In this document: piece after piece, positions 1 through 13,782 of the stretch
How positions within the stretch are numbered: the stretch's first letter is position 1
Layout: every line of letters starts with the position of its first letter
From: Cryptomeria japonica
Lineage: Eukaryota; Streptophyta; Pinopsida; Cupressales; Cupressaceae
Reading direction: 5' to 3'
Length of the DNA: 64,000 nucleotides
Assembly (NCBI RefSeq): GCF_030272615.1
Contig: NC_081410.1
Coordinates: forward strand, 142,134,849-142,198,848
The notes under the pieces: model-generated
The model's input: the letters and a program-made list of their open reading frames with translations, nothing else
Databases searched by the model: none
What the model was told of the DNA's origin: nothing
Translations under genes and position numbers: made by a program

Positions 1-2996
1 TTTGGTTCTAGAAAGATAAATTTCATCCATATCTGACATTCTAAGGACAGGGTCATTCAGAGCTCCATTGACCCGCTTTTTTAGGCTCAGATTCTAGTCA
101 CGGGTTCCATTCATCTTCCTCATCTCATATTTGTGATTACAACTTCATATCAAATCTACAACTACCTATTAATGTTCATTTATGTCAATTTTCCATCTTA
201 AGCCCTAGATCTAGCTTTCAATTTTCATGATTTTAGTATCCAATTTAACCCCACAAAAGGAGCCATCTAAAATAATTCAGCATTCATCTCTTGAAAGTGA
301 ATCTATTGATTTCATCTCCTTAGTTGTGAGGATTTGTGCGAAACAAGTTTATTCCTTGTTGATATAGCTAAACTAGTGAATCCCTATTTCACCACCTCAC
401 ACCCAGATTAGATGGATGCATTGCCATATTGCATGAACTATTGGTTGCATTGTCACATTTTGTAGAGTCTTATCACATGGTCACACCATGCATACCCATA
501 TCATATTAAATCATTTTCTCTAGATTAATATAAATTTTTGTAGGTTTAGACATTGCACTCATACTACAAAGGATACATGAAGAATTCAAGAATGATTATT
601 ACTTTATATCAATCTTATGTTCTTTTTATGAGTGTTTCAATATTTTCTTTTCATGTTGATTAAGAATGTTCCTTTACTTTGAAATGCATTCTCATGTGTT
701 ATTTCCAATTTAGTTTTGTCCACACCTTGATGGGAACATCATTAATGCAATAACACATTAACAAGTGTCATATCCTAGTGTTAAGCTTGACCCATATTTA
801 TATTCTATTTCACCCTATTTTCGCCATTTTCTATACATTTTCCAATTATTTATCATTATTGTACCCTCATTCACACTTACTCTAATGCATACTCACTTTT
901 GTGCATATTTGCTTCTTGTCACAAAATTATCATTTTCCTATAGGGTGAAGTGGCTTGGGATTGACATGGCTTGATCCCATGACATGTAAGGATCAACCTA
1001 AAATCCAAATCATTAATTTCAAATTTAAAACTATTGTCCTTCTTTGTTGGTTGTTATAGACAAACTTAACACTCATATGTATAACATGTCACATGCTAAT
1101 GACATTTAAAAATATTCAACACATAATTAATTCACATATATTAAAAAGAGAAAGTCATTAAAACACACTTTCATTTCTAGAAGAATATCAAGAATCAAAT
1201 CTATATTTGCATACACACCATTTTTATGGATGAATGTTGTCTTCACTATCACTCATCTCTTAAAATCTTACTTCTCCAGCGATTGACTTAAAAAACATGC
1301 TTACATATTAAGCTAGTTAACTTTCTAATGATATTCCTAAACACCATCTTGATAAACTCAGATATTAAAAAAAAGATGAATGAAATTACAAGTGTACACT
1401 TTGACAAATCAATCTGACACACTAGATCAAAGCCACAATGCTTGAAATCAATTTTATAATACCTAAATTTCAATCATTACAATTTCTTAAACAATTTCTA
1501 AAATTGCACATGAAACTATCATTGATATGAGGACATAAATTTCTAATTACAATGAATCAATTCAACAACATATCTATACTATTCTTCCATCATCAATTTC
1601 AAAAACTGTATACCTTCAATCCTTTTATTTAATTCCTACATATTCCAACATTAATTAAGATAATTATATACTTATTATTTGTTTCTTCACAAAATTCCAA
1701 ACCATGGACAGCGCGTGGTTTGCCAAGTTAGCCGCAGTTGTTAATGCCCACTCACGTCAAAACACTTTGTAACATATTTTAATGTGGGACCCACCAAAAC
1801 TATATTTTTAGTATCATACACTTTTATAAAGCGGACTTCAAATTTTATGTAGCGCGAGGTAATATCTTTGTAAAACTTTATAACTGAACTAAAAACACAG
1901 GAAAAACACACCTGATAAAACTGGGCAGTTATCGAAAGTACAAGTAGATCCACAAGGAGGATAAATTTTCAGGCCAATTATATCAATCGAGTTAAAATGT
2001 TAGCTGATCTTTCAAGCTGATGCGAAAATTCGTGTTTAATTTGGTGAAGTATTGCCTTTGAAAGTCTAAATGTACTCATTACGGTATTAAATTTGTCCAC
2101 AATCTTTTGATGCTTGAAAGTTACGGGATTCTTTGGTTTATGTGCACTTAATCGACTCCAGGATTAATTTCTTTGTGAATTTTGGTAAAAATCGAGGACA
2201 TTTGGGCTATTTTAATAGAGTTCTGGCTGCTTCTTTGGCTTAAAACCTTGGAATTACAGAAGAAGTCTGGAGTCTTTGGAAGGAATTGATGCTACAGGCG
2301 TTGGATTATGGCAGAGATACGAGTATGCTGTCATTTTTTGCACTTTTATTTCATGCAGTATGATCTAGGTTTTCTTCAGCTGTTTGAAGTCATTTGAAAC
2401 GCGCTTTAAGATTTCAGAAAGCCTTTCTTGATTGAAATAGTAAGCTATAAATGATGAGTTTTCCAAATCCAAGATAATCTGGTGAAGGAAAGTATTTTAG
2501 CTGTCAAATTTGTTAACGTTTTGGCCAAATTTAGCAAGATCAAAGAGCCCTCAGTCTTTTAAATGTCCAGAAATGAATCTCTTGTCTTAAATGTCACCCA
2601 GAAGGGATATTATTGTTTCAACAAATATAAGAGAGGGTTAGGGTTATATTGTAATCTAGTTAAACTGTGAATGCATTATTCAACAAAAGTTGGCAAGCCG
2701 TTGCAAGCAGAAATTTTATTTTAATTTATTTTTCTTAGTGGGAAGGACGATTAAGGTGGAACCATTGCTGATTCATTTAAAGGTGGTTGTTTGCAGTGAA
2801 AATTTTACTGTTAGTTTGAAGAAGCGGTTTTGAGACCTTGAACTTTGGAAGAGTAATTCCATGTGGTTGTTGGTTAACTTGTTCAATTTTTGGCATTTAT
2901 AATTTGCTTTGGAAATCTTGGGTGAGGTTATGGGTTGCAGTGTTAAATGAATGTTTGAGTATTGTTGAGATTTTAAATCTTGTGGTTCTGGAGATG
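1..2996. other. AT-rich upstream region of the GT43 gene
   Basis: I see no convincing coding sequence or named repeat here. The last several hundred bases before 2997 must hold the 5' leader of the glycosyltransferase gene, and a leader intron is possible. I could not place a TATA box or transcription start with confidence. Short ORFs in this stretch show no recognisable domain. Confidence 0.5.
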
Positions 2997-5900
2997 ATGG
3001 CATCATTTAGGAGAACATTATCTCCGTCAACACATGAACGTTCCCTCCAAAATGGAGATATGTTTTCTGTTTCATCGCCTTCACACAAATTTTCATCTCC
3101 TTTGAGTCATTCCTCTTCAGCTGACCTGCCGACTACAGCTTCTGTTTTCTCGTCAATTGGTTTTCTACCAGTTTGGGTTGTGGTTTCGTATGTTCGTGCC
3201 TTTCTAATTGGCATTCACCCATCAAAATCAAGTCGGTCGTCAGAGAGATCTAAGGCAAAAGTGCAGGTTTGGAAGAGACCGTTGCTTCATTTTCTCCTGT
3301 GTTTTGTTCTTGGGATTTTAATTGGATTCACCCCTTTTAGCATGGAGAGCTTTTCTATAAATCTTGCCTCCAAACACCAAGATTTTGCATTTGAAACCAA
3401 GACAACAGAAGGGACAAATCTCCAGCAGGAATTTAGTCAAGTTGGAAACAGGGGAAGGACAATTGAAGCTATAAAGATAGAGAGCACAAATAATTTAGAA
3501 TTAGAGGTTCAGCAGGAAAAAGAAGCTGATGTGTTAGCTGTTTCTAGTAAGAAGATGGATTCTTTGGTTGGAATATCTCCAGTTCGGATCTTAGATTTTG
3601 TTCCCCGCAAATTGCTTATTGTTGTGACTCCAACCTACAACCGTGCATTTCAGGTATTTTATTTGAATAGGCTTGCTCACGCTTTAAGGCTTGTAGCACC
3701 ACCTGTTCTTTGGATTGTTGTTGAGATGCCTGCTCAGTCCATGGAAACAGCAGACTTGTTGAGGAAAACGGGAGTAATGTATAGGCACCTTGTTTGTGAC
3801 AAGAATGCGACAAATATAAAAGATCGTGGCATTCATCAGCGGAACACAGCTCTTGCTCACATAGAGCGGCATCGGCTTGATGGCATTGTGTACTTTGCAG
3901 ATGATGATAACATGTATACACTGGAGCTGTTTGAGCAACTGAGAGATATTAGGTTTGACATACTCTCACTATCTCATCTTCATATCTGTTTATCTTCTCT
4001 ATTATGTGCCTTTGCAAATTTCTTTTTGTTCTAGTGTTTGTTTTTGGGCTAAACTTTCCAATTTAGATATTACAGCATTTCCCAAACTTGTTTTTGTAGG
4101 GCAATATGTACAGGTTAACATTGAAAAATGATGTTTTTTTAATTCATTCAACAATGTGAATACAAGGCCTTAACTTTGTTTTTTCTTCGATTTCATTTTA
4201 TGATGAGAAGAGGGAACATGAATTCAATATATTGATAACATAATTGCTTATGTTCTTCCCTCTCTCTTCGTTGTGATTTACAAGTGTTTTATTGTACTTG
4301 GAGAAAATGCATATTTCCTTTGTGCATGTCTGAAACATTCAACCAAAACATGTTGAGTGATGATGTAAAATGATTTCTGTTATGCAGTTCTGTAACACAA
4401 AATTTTCCTAAACATTGACCATTTAGGAACTACCTTTCTGTGCTCTCAGAATTGATGAATGACTATTTTATATGACTAATGGAAATGAAAATAGCAGAGA
4501 GGGACAATTTTTTAATTTGTTCATTTTATTTTGTTGTCCCGTTTTACTCTCCTTGCAAGAAAAGAGGGACCTGCATTAAACATATTATTAAAATTTTAGA
4601 AAGTGAGTCCCCGCTAGTAAACATCATTTCAGATTTGACTGGACTCTTTCCCAGGTATTCAGTCCTTCAACATATTCATAGAAATATGATAGCTGTTACT
4701 AAGAGTTTATCAACTATCAGGTTAAATCCATCTTTGCAGTCAGAGCCACCATGTATTTTTTAAAATAGAAATCTCTGGACTTTGAAGGGACTAGATTCAA
4801 ATCAAATAAGAATTTGTAAAGATGTCTATCCTGTTTGATGTCAATTTTATTACTGATAGTTGTGTGTTGGTTGCAGGTTTCTTTATACCCAACTTGAGCT
4901 TGAGCTGTTTTCTTTATAATTCATATGGTCTTTTCTATTTAATTTTTATTTTTGCATTGAAATTATCTGTTTCTGTGCTTTGGCTTTTGTTCGATCCTGC
5001 CCATCATTTCTAATTATTGTTATATTTGGCTTTTAAGTTTTCATTTCTATGTTCTGTGTATGAGCTAGCACTTCACATAAATACCCAAATCATGCCTTTA
5101 AAGAGCTCATAGTTTTGAGGTTATGTATTAGCATTGGCTTGACTGGTGTAACTTCTCCCTCACATCGAGAGATTACAAGTTACTTGCTTCAAGTCTCTTA
5201 CCACACTTCTGATGTTCATTTTGGTGCAGGTTGTCTTAAGAACTTTACTCTTTTTCTCCATTGATCTACATCTTCATTACAAGAAGTGTGTTTCCTTTAT
5301 AGTTGTAACCTCGTATTTGCTTGTTTTTCCTTATGATCTTCCTCAGTTACCATTTTTTTTGTTATCTACCTGTTGCCAGATTTTGATTTCATGCTTTCCT
5401 CAACAGCAATTTTTAACTCTTTGGTTTGCTTTGTAATCAAGAGACACAAACTCTGCTTTCTAATTCGAGACAGTTGTTTCAGATGCTGCAGTTATTTTAA
5501 TTGTCTCCTCTACCCTATTACCAGTCCCCCAATTTAAGGGATTGCAGCAAGCTAGTCTAAGCAATAATGTTTTTATCTGTGACATTGATAGTGCTTATTT
5601 TTTGCTACTTAACATCACTTTACTTATAAACAAATTCAGGATTATCTTGAATGTTTTATGGGGATTTTGATGATTTGTTTAACCATATAGCCGTCCTTTG
5701 TTCCATTATTGAACAGTTAAACTGAAACGCTGAACAATGTCTTGTTTAGATTCAGGAGGACTCCCATTTGGCTTTATTATTAGTTAGTTTATTCTAGTTA
5801 GGTTGTGTGATATGTAGCTAGTTTCTCAGAAAGAAGAATAAAATAGATATTAATAAAGCCAGTCAGGTATACTGTATGCTTGGTCATTCTTTACAACAAC

Positions 5901-7269
5901 CATACTTTTTTTTATGTGGTGGGGTTTTGCTCTAGCTTCCTGTTTTGTGTTTATACTTTATTCCTACCAAATAATTGCACATCATAACATTGCATAACTA
6001 TTTTTTGTAAACTTCATATCATATGGCATTTGTTAATCTGAATGCACTTCTTTTTGACCTTTACACAGTATGCAATTTCTGACATAGTTATTATTCTATT
6101 TATTGTGAACTGCTGCTTTGAGAATGACCCATGGCATCATCCTATCTTTAAGGAAGCGTTGGACCCTCACTTTCTCATCTCATGTTGTTTTGCGGCATAG
6201 GAACACTGACCTTACAAAGTCTCAAATTAGGATTGGATCTTCTTCCCCTTGTGCCTTGACATCCTCTCATTTCGTGTTAGCACCTTTAGGTGCCACTGCC
6301 TTTGCAAAGTCCTCTAAAATTTGCATGAATTACCTGACAATATGAAGTGTTTCTTTGAATTTATGTGGGTGCAAGCATTCTAGGACAGTGACTAAACTTT
6401 GTAAATTTCAATTGTCAAAGAAAATTTGCAGAGGAATGTTATAGCCACAGTTTGAATTCTGGATCCAACTCTGAAATTTAAATAATGCATTTGTTTTGCA
6501 ATATACCAGGGCTAGTAGTACACATTGGGCTGGTATTTATTATTTTTTAAGTGACAGCGTGAAGTGTGATCTGCAGGCGTTTTGGTACATGGCCAGTTGG
6601 CATGCTTGCTCATAGTAAAAATAAGGCAATCTTGGAAGGTCCAGTATGCAATGAAAGTCAAGTGATTGGGTGGCACACAAATGAAAAAAGTAAAAAACTA
6701 CGCAGATTTCATGTTGATATGTCAGGATTTGCATTCAACAGCACCATTCTTTGGGATCCACAAAGGTGGCATCGTCGTACAAAGGAGCCTATTAGACAGT
6801 TGGATACAGTTAAAGAAGGATTCCAAGTCAGTAGTGTTTCTTCTTAGATCCATTATCATTCATCTTTTTCAAGTTTCTCTCCACCTCAGTTGCATGCTTA
6901 AATTTATAATTATTGTTTTTAAACTAATAATTCTCTTCCTTCAATTTGATTGTACTTCTCTCTTTGTGCTTAGCATACCGACCTTGTGTGCACATTAATT
7001 TCTAGGCAGAAATAGATGCCCTTTTTGCCCCCCACTATCATGTTGCATGGTATTAATATATCTAACAGAATGCACTGATTGGCATCTTCCTGCAGGAGAC
7101 AAGTTTTATTGAACAAGTTGTAGAAGATGAAAGTCAGATGGAAGGGTTGCCAAATGGTTGTTCGAAAGTCATGGTTTGGCATCTACACTTGGAAGCTCCA
7201 GCGCTAGCATATCCTTCAGGGTGGATTCTTGAGAAAAATTTAGATGTCATTGTTCCTTTAAAAAAGTAG
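2997..7269 (+). CDS. IRX9H: GT43 glycosyltransferase, IRX9/IRX9H-like (xylan backbone synthesis)
   Basis: Three exons fit GT-AG rules: 2997-3952, 6577-6826 and 7096-7269 (TAG). They give 459 residues. The frame is kept across both junctions; the first splits an Arg codon. The start was chosen because the following residues [10 protein letters not shown] match the N-terminus of IRX9H-type proteins; an in-frame ATG lies one codon upstream. Residues about 91-113 form a hydrophobic segment after a basic [12 protein letters not shown] stretch, as in type II Golgi proteins. A second hydrophobic stretch lies near 56-75. The GT43 domain starts near residue 205 (VVTPTYNR). An acidic DDD (302-304) sits where family members bind metal and nucleotide sugar. 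WPVGM and GWHTN motifs follow in exon 2. Family role: with IRX14 and IRX10-type proteins, elongation of the beta-1,4-xylan backbone in the Golgi. Introns are 2,624 and 269 bp. No lesion was seen. Assignment between IRX9H and other IRX9-clade members rests on the N-terminus from memory. Confidence 0.9.
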
Positions 7270-9129
7270 GAATGGCTTCCATTGGGCTTGCACCGTGATC
7301 CTTTGTAGCTTTTGACCTAGAAGGCATGTTATCTTTTGGGTGCTTTTGTTATTGTCTTTGTTATCCAGAGTCTGCACAAAATTCTATTAGTTGATGACTT
7401 TTGTTTTACGAAATCCATACATACTTGTTACTTTTATATGGTTCTATTATTTCTAAGTTCTTGCTGCTCTTTTTGCTACAGGGTTATGGAAAGGATATAT
7501 GTTTCACTTCTGGACGGAGGCTGTTTGCAATCATCATTTTTTAGTAAACCTTGTATTCAATTATATTGTGGGTTTTGGAATTTGTAGAACTGTAGCATTA
7601 GATTCTCTTCCCTCTCTTCCTTGAGTTGAGCTAGTAATTGCAATGTAAAGTAAATACTGATTATCATGTCAATTTCAAACTGCTTTGCTTGAACACACTG
7701 CCAGTTTGCACAGTCTTGCTGAATCTTGGCATGGCAATCTGGCGGCTATTCAAGCATACAATTTTGCCAAATTCTTAGCAGTCAGAGGATCATTATACTG
7801 GAGATAGTTGGAAACAGGGCCATATCTGGTCTTTGGGTGAAACCAAAGCCTCATAGCTCATTTCCATTTTGTACACTTTTTTAAATTATTCTATTATTAA
7901 AGAAAATAATGTAGCACGTATGGGAAAATCAAAGTGTTAGGTATTTGGTATCTTTGACTGAGAAGCATCCAATGATAATTAAGTCTGATTAGTTTGAAGG
8001 CATTACTTGCAGATTGGTAAAGAACATGGTTTTACAAGTTTTTGCAAGAAACACACTGCGAGACAATAGTTAAATTTGACAGAAGGCTGTGTGCTAAAAA
8101 AAAAAATTTGCTGCACTGCAGTTGGTAATCAATTTTCACAGTAAGTCTGAATTTCACTTACCACTGTTTATGTGCATTAATGGCTGAATTGTTTACTGTC
8201 AACAAAAGTAGTTAATTGATTTGCAGATTACAATGGACAATTGTGATTGAATAATATGCAGTACTGGACGGAGTGGGCAAGGTCCTTAAAAGTATTCTCT
8301 GAAAATATATTTTCTGGAGAATTGCACTATTGCTTTTCATCATCCATAAAGAATCTTTCATTTTGGCAAAACCATATAATTCCATTCTCGATTTGGAGTT
8401 GTGAGTTCTCAAATATGGCCTTATATATTTTCCTTTTTAACAGTCATTTAACATGTAGGCTTAAAATGTTGTGGTAGTTGTTTGTTATTTTACATAAGGA
8501 ATTTCCTTGATACACGAGTTTCTATCATATTAAGAACTTTGTTGGACAATTTTCAAACTTTTTGGAGCCATATATGAAGTATCATTGACGTATGCATCAA
8601 ATTGTTCAATGAGCTCAAGTAAAGATTGTCAGGTGAGATATCTGGTGAAATGAAAAAGCTTATGTCATGCCGTGGCTGACATCTTTGATTTTTTAGCTGA
8701 AATAAACACCACTTGCAATCTGGAGTTCTAGTGTGTATCCGATAGTTCTGTGCTTATGAAACATTTTTAGGAAGTACTCTTGGAGCTAATTTGGATTAGA
8801 TGTACATGCTATATTATTCAGATTTCTTTCTGGATATTGAAAATAGCATCAGTAAAGTTACATCCTAAATTCATTGATGATTTCTTTCTGGATATTGAAA
8901 ATAACAATGGTAAAGCATTCATCATAGACATTGATACATTGCATTATACTTGAATTGAGATTTCACAAGAGAATTGACAAACATTTTATCAAAATTCAAA
9001 TGCTTTTATCAATCATTGCCAAAGATGACATAAATTGTAAATAGAAAAGTTAAAACATAGAAGTCCATAATCAACTGGCCATCATAATGTCCTGTGTCCA
9101 GATAAAGTAAGAAAATATATGGCTGTCCA
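7270..9129. other. 3' flank of the GT43 gene, no further gene seen
   Basis: The first part should hold the 3' untranslated region. The rest is AT-rich with no recognisable coding sequence. The only structure noted is a 58-bp duplication listed separately. Confidence 0.5.
8821..8936. repeat. Tandem duplication, 58-bp period
   Basis: The string GATTTCTTTCTGGATATTGA begins at 8821 and again at 8879. The two copies diverge toward their ends, so this is an old local duplication. No function is suggested. Confidence 0.7.
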
Positions 9130-9998
9130 TAATCAGCACATGGTAGGTCTAAGACTAAGAGTCTAAATCAAGATCAGAGCTACAGTCTTTGTCTGAGTCA
9201 CTATCAGTATGAGGGGCTGCCTCCTCAACCTATGGAACCCCAAGCAATCCTAGAGGTGTCTCATCCTCCTCAACTTGCATAGCATCTTCAGGATTGACAT
9301 CCCAACATAAGGTTGGAGTCTGACGATACTCGAGAGTGGCAATCTTGTGTGAAAAGCTAGTAACTTCTCTGATCGTCTAGAGGTAAGGTGCTTCCTCTTG
9401 AATAATTGGATGAAGCTATATGTGGACCAATTCCTCTTTGTAGCAGAGGAACTAGACCAATTCCTCTTTGTAGCAGAGGAACTAGACCAATTCCTCTTTC
9501 ACATGTTGTTTACTCTTTAACTAGTTGTTTCTTCTTTTCTTGTTGCTCTTTTCCTATTTTGCAAATATCAAAATGAGTGTCTTTTTCTTCCTTTTGTTTG
9601 TTTTATGCATTAGATTAGGGTTTGTTATATCTTAATGTTTATTTGGGGTCTTGGTGGGGTCAGTCGAGCCTCTATTGTAAATTAAAAATTTGTTATATTT
9701 ATTTATTTTGGACATAAAAATTTTGGGCTGTCCCCTCCCGGGGATAATCAAGGGATGCCTACATGTCCCTTGGCTGTCTCGGGGACAATCGGGGGACGCC
9801 TAAGTATACCCTAGCTGTCCTGGGGACAACTGGTCATCCCCTACTACCCAACAATCGTCCTCGAAATATCCTTTGTGTTTTTGCCAAAAAGGGGATGCTT
9901 AGGAAATGACAAATTCTCGTCCCTATGCCCTCGTTTCGTCCTCAATATGGGTACAAGGGAAAAAGTACAGGGGTTGCGTCCTTGTGGAACATAGCCTG
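9130..9998 (-). mobile_element. hAT-type element remnant, minus strand, internally deleted
   Basis: Read on the minus strand, the element starts at 9998 with CTATGTTCCACAAGG. About 280 bp rich in GGGGAC/GTCCCC motifs follow. Then comes a stretch (about 9480-9170) that translates to a hAT C-terminal tail (WDVNPEDAMQVEEDE). The same block occurs on the plus strand near 17530-17840. A similar WDVEPEEPS tail ends the transposase of the full hAT copy at 46847-51265. The left boundary and target duplication were not found, so coordinates on that side are approximate. Confidence 0.6.
9425..9510. repeat. 30-bp tandem repeat, nearly three copies
   Basis: GACCAATTCCTCTTTGTAGC recurs at 9425, 9455 and 9485, inside the hAT remnant. 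The homologous block at 17540-17570 has a single copy, so this is a local expansion. Confidence 0.8.
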
Positions 9999-12398
9999 CA
10001 AGTGAATGCACTTGGTGAGGGACCTTCGGAGATCATAAAAATAACAAGATTATTACAATAGAAGCAGCATGATATTGGGGAAAGAAGACAAATTGTGGTT
10101 GAAAAAGTGGCTCAAAAAAGAGAAAGAAAATGAATGACAAGTACTTGAGGTATCTCACTTTGTGGTCTAATGAATAGGTCCAAAAGAGTGGTTCCCATCT
10201 AAGTCTAATTTGTGAGCATTGTGCTAAAAATTCTTAGATACAATGTAAGATATAGGAGGATCATAGAGATGTGCATGAATTTACATCAACCAAAAACAAA
10301 TAGATTTTTTTCCAAGAATAGTTAGGAAAAAAATCAATCTCTTTGATTAAAGCTCATTTAAAATTTGATTTTAAATAGAAAGGTTAAAGGGGGCTTTTTA
10401 AAGGAAAAGGTATGGGGGCTCTTAGAGAGGAGAAAGGAGGAGGATATTATTTTTGTAGAGTGGAACTCTTGGAGAAAGAGGAACAAACCAATTCATATTT
10501 TGTGAAGCAATACCAAAAGAACAAATACAAACATTTGAAGTCATCATAATTTTTCAATGTGTGTTTTTGTTGCTCATAATTCCTTTGTGTTTTCGACTTT
10601 GAAATAAAAACATACAACTTTGTGCTCTCATAATGCATTAAGGATACTTGTATTAAATACGAATTTTTGGATGCAACGACAAGGTTGCCATTATTTGTTT
10701 CCCTATCCCTGATTTCATCTATTTGAATATAATTATTTATTTATAGAGATATTTTTTCCAATTGAAAATTTTATTTTCAACATCTACATTAAATTTTTTC
10801 CCTAAGATGGAAATGTCAAAGTTTACTTGAAACATGAAGGGAGTTTAACCACCAAATAACAGTTCTTCATAATGACTATGCCAATCAAAATCCATGTTCT
10901 ATAGATTTGACTAATATAAAATTGCCTTAAATGTAAGGAAAGGGAGGGGATCTTGAAAAGACCTAAGTTTCTTATCAAATAATGGATGTTACCTTGTTAG
11001 TTGGTGCTAGATAGGCCTTAGATAGGGTTGGTTGGATGATTGATTGCATGTATACTTTTACGTGGCATGAGATTTGTCATTTGGGGTGTTTTATCCACTG
11101 AGATTCATGAGTTCCACTTACTAAAGCATTTAGGGTTTATATATTACCTAGCATGTCACAAAATTTTCTTAGAGTCAATGTTACATGGGTGACATTTGTC
11201 GATGACTTGAGAGATGAGGCTAGTTAATAACCTTCCTATCCTTCTAGTTTCTTTGGAAGCATTTTTAAAGGTGGTATTAAAAAAGAAAAGGTGTTATCAA
11301 AGAAGCAACTTTTGATTACAAGGATATGTTTAATCCAAATAAGATTAATGGAATAAATGGCATCCAACAGTAGCTAGGAAGTAATGTACTCACCCTTTCC
11401 TCCCCACCACACATATTTATTGTACCTTCCTTGAGTTGTAATGATGCGTGTCACATTAAGTATGCCTCTTCTCAACTCTCTTCATTGTTTGGATGCCCTT
11501 TTAACTATAAGGGGCATGAATGAATCTATTTACAAAGTGGAGTGTGGCCCAAGAAAAAGTTTTACCACAATGACATGACATTTGGGTGGAATAAGAATTC
11601 ATATTTTCTTCATTACATTCACTCTAGACTTTGTAGCTCTTTAGCCCCTAACTCATTTTCCCAATGTAATCGTGAAGGCATTAACTTTAAACCAAGTCCT
11701 CACTATATTGGTGAGCAATGTAAAATTGTGAAATAAAACTATTATATTGTTTATTATTTGTTAATATATTATTCAAATTTGATTGTTCTATGACAATTAT
11801 TTGTTTAGTTGTATAAATGTTTTATAACGATTAGAAAACTAAATTTTGGAAATCTTTATACGTGACGTTATTTTAATAAAATAATTATCACATAAAAATC
11901 ACATTTTTTATTAGATAAATACTTTTTGCTCAGAATTATGAATTAGATAAAGGAGGGTTTTGAAAGAGTCCCAACAACCTTTAATAAAGGTAAGAACAAA
12001 AATAGCACCGAAGCCTAGAACACAACAAATTATGTCATGAAACAAGAAAATGAAGGACAAATAGTAGTAGACCACACCCAAAGGATTGCCTGGAAGGGGC
12101 CAAAAAGGAACAAGAAACATGTTAAGATTAGGATGTCTTGAATCTAGAGTGATCTAGAGAGCTTTTAGTATAACCACTAGATTGTTTCATCAAATTGTTA
12201 ATACGAAAATCCTTATTATTGCCATTCTTTTTTATGATTGTTTACCCTAAATCACAAAAATTCAAAGGGGCATATCATTAACCTCTTCTGCAAAGGCTTC
12301 TTACTTTTGTCAATGCATTTGGATAGCAAAATATGAGATGAGTGTATTCATTGACACATTCCCTACTAGCTAGCTTTGAGCTCTTCTCATTCATGACA
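9999..12398. other. Gene-free AT-rich stretch
   Basis: I see no coding sequence, repeat or RNA gene that I can name. The short ORFs have no recognisable domain. Confidence 0.5.
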
Positions 12399-12699
12399 TG
12401 TTAGGAATAAAATTGAAGAGGAATGCACAATAAAATTTATGCAAAATTAAAAAAATAAAAGTAACACAAAACATAGACACAAACATACATGGTTCACCCA
12501 ATATGGGCTACATCCATGGAGAACCACCTATCCTTTTTATTTATCCAACAAAACAAAGTGATACAACCTACAACACATTTGTTGCAACTTCCTTTTCTCT
12601 CTATCACAATATCCACACACAATCATAATACAATGCCCTTATAAAAGAGTGTTGTCTTCTAGGGAAAGCAAAGCTAACATAACCTCTACCATCAAACCT
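12399..12699 (-). mobile_element. Possible small solo LTR or SMART-like element
   Basis: The minus strand contains a motif typical of plant LTR R/U5 regions: a GGATGTAGCCCATATTGGG block at about 12492-12515. The segment starts TGTTAGG and is flanked on both sides by ATGACA (12393-12398 and 12700-12705). The right end does not finish with CA, so the boundary or the element type may be wrong. Confidence 0.35.
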
Positions 12700-13093
12700 A
12701 TGACATTATGATGAAAAATCTAGATTTATCACATAAAAATAGCATTTTACAATTTAAACAAAAAATTATCTAAAATTTGGCTTTGGGGATACTACCCCTG
12801 AACGCTTAGCCCCACTGAACCACAAACGGGGATGGGGGATAAATCCCCCCTTCAACCCCTCTAGAATGAAATGGGCTCCAAACACAACTATGAAAAAAAC
12901 CCCAAAAAATAGACCTTTGACAAGATTAAGCTCCATGACCAAAAGGTCTCCCATGATCACTTCACGAAAACTTGTCAAAAGCTAAGAAAAGTTAAGATTT
13001 ATAGCTCTTGTTTTTCTCCAAACATAAGTCTTCCTCAATACAAAACAACAAAGTGACCAACCTTGACAAGCTTGCCACCAAATTGATGAGTCT

Positions 13094-13483
13094 TCATAGA
13101 CAATATTTTGCACCCTTACCAAATTTGGATGAAAATGTATTAACAGGAGGTACGAAATCCACAAGGACATTCACACAAAACCTTGCATAGACCAAGTGTT
13201 TCCTAAATCTAGTTACATCATCAATAGCTATTAGCTGACCAATAGCTAGCAATGTCCTCAAAAACCTTGTCCATCGAATATTGCAATGCAAGGCAAGGCA
13301 ACTCACCCAAAAAACTACCGTATTGGAGCATTCCTTTTCTAGATCAAAACTCAACTCCCACTTTTTTGGAAGAGCCCTAGCTTTACCCAAAACCCATGGA
13401 CCATTGCTAAGAATCTTGACACAATCCTCCATGGACAATAAAAAATAAGGAAGAAACATTTTACCTAGTAACAACCTATTCAC
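13094..13483 (-). pseudogene. Degenerate LINE ORF1-type DUF4283 fragment
   Basis: The 129-residue open stretch reads like the DUF4283 domain of plant LINE-1 ORF1 and related proteins: ILSNGPWVLGKA, then WELSFDLEKE, then ARFCVNVLVD near the end. The frame breaks near 13094, where the expected VEYE-like continuation appears in another frame (IVYEDSS). No reverse transcriptase was found nearby, so only an ORF1 piece remains. The call rests on motif order recalled from the family, not on a search. Confidence 0.6.
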
Positions 13484-13666
13484 GGATCTATTTTCTCATA
13501 AGCTTATTCTCTAAAAATGTCAATGTTTGGCCTGGCTCCATAGACCTTCCCAACAAGAGAATTCAAAATCTGCAAATAAGAGATCTCATCCTCCCTGGTT
13601 GATGGCCAAGGAGGAGCCTTAGAGAGGCTCTACGTACCTTTAATAGCTTCAAGCCACAATTTTGAA

Positions 13667-13750
13667 GGAACCAATGACTCCCCAACAAAGGAAGGTATCC
13701 AAGGAACCAATGACTCCCCAACAAAGGAAGGTATCCAAGGAACCAACTCC
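13667..13750. repeat. 36-bp tandem repeat, two copies plus a partial third
   Basis: GGAACCAATGACTCCCCAAC occurs at 13667 and 13703, and a partial third copy starts near 13739. It lies just left of the hAT element at 13783. Confidence 0.8.
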
Positions 13751-13782
13751 TCACTCAAAATAATACCCACCCTGATCACAAG

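Noticed and set aside
2838-2996. Upstream extension of the glycosyltransferase frame
   Set aside because: The extension has no ATG until 2994 and does not resemble the family N-terminus; [10 protein letters not shown] at 2997 does.
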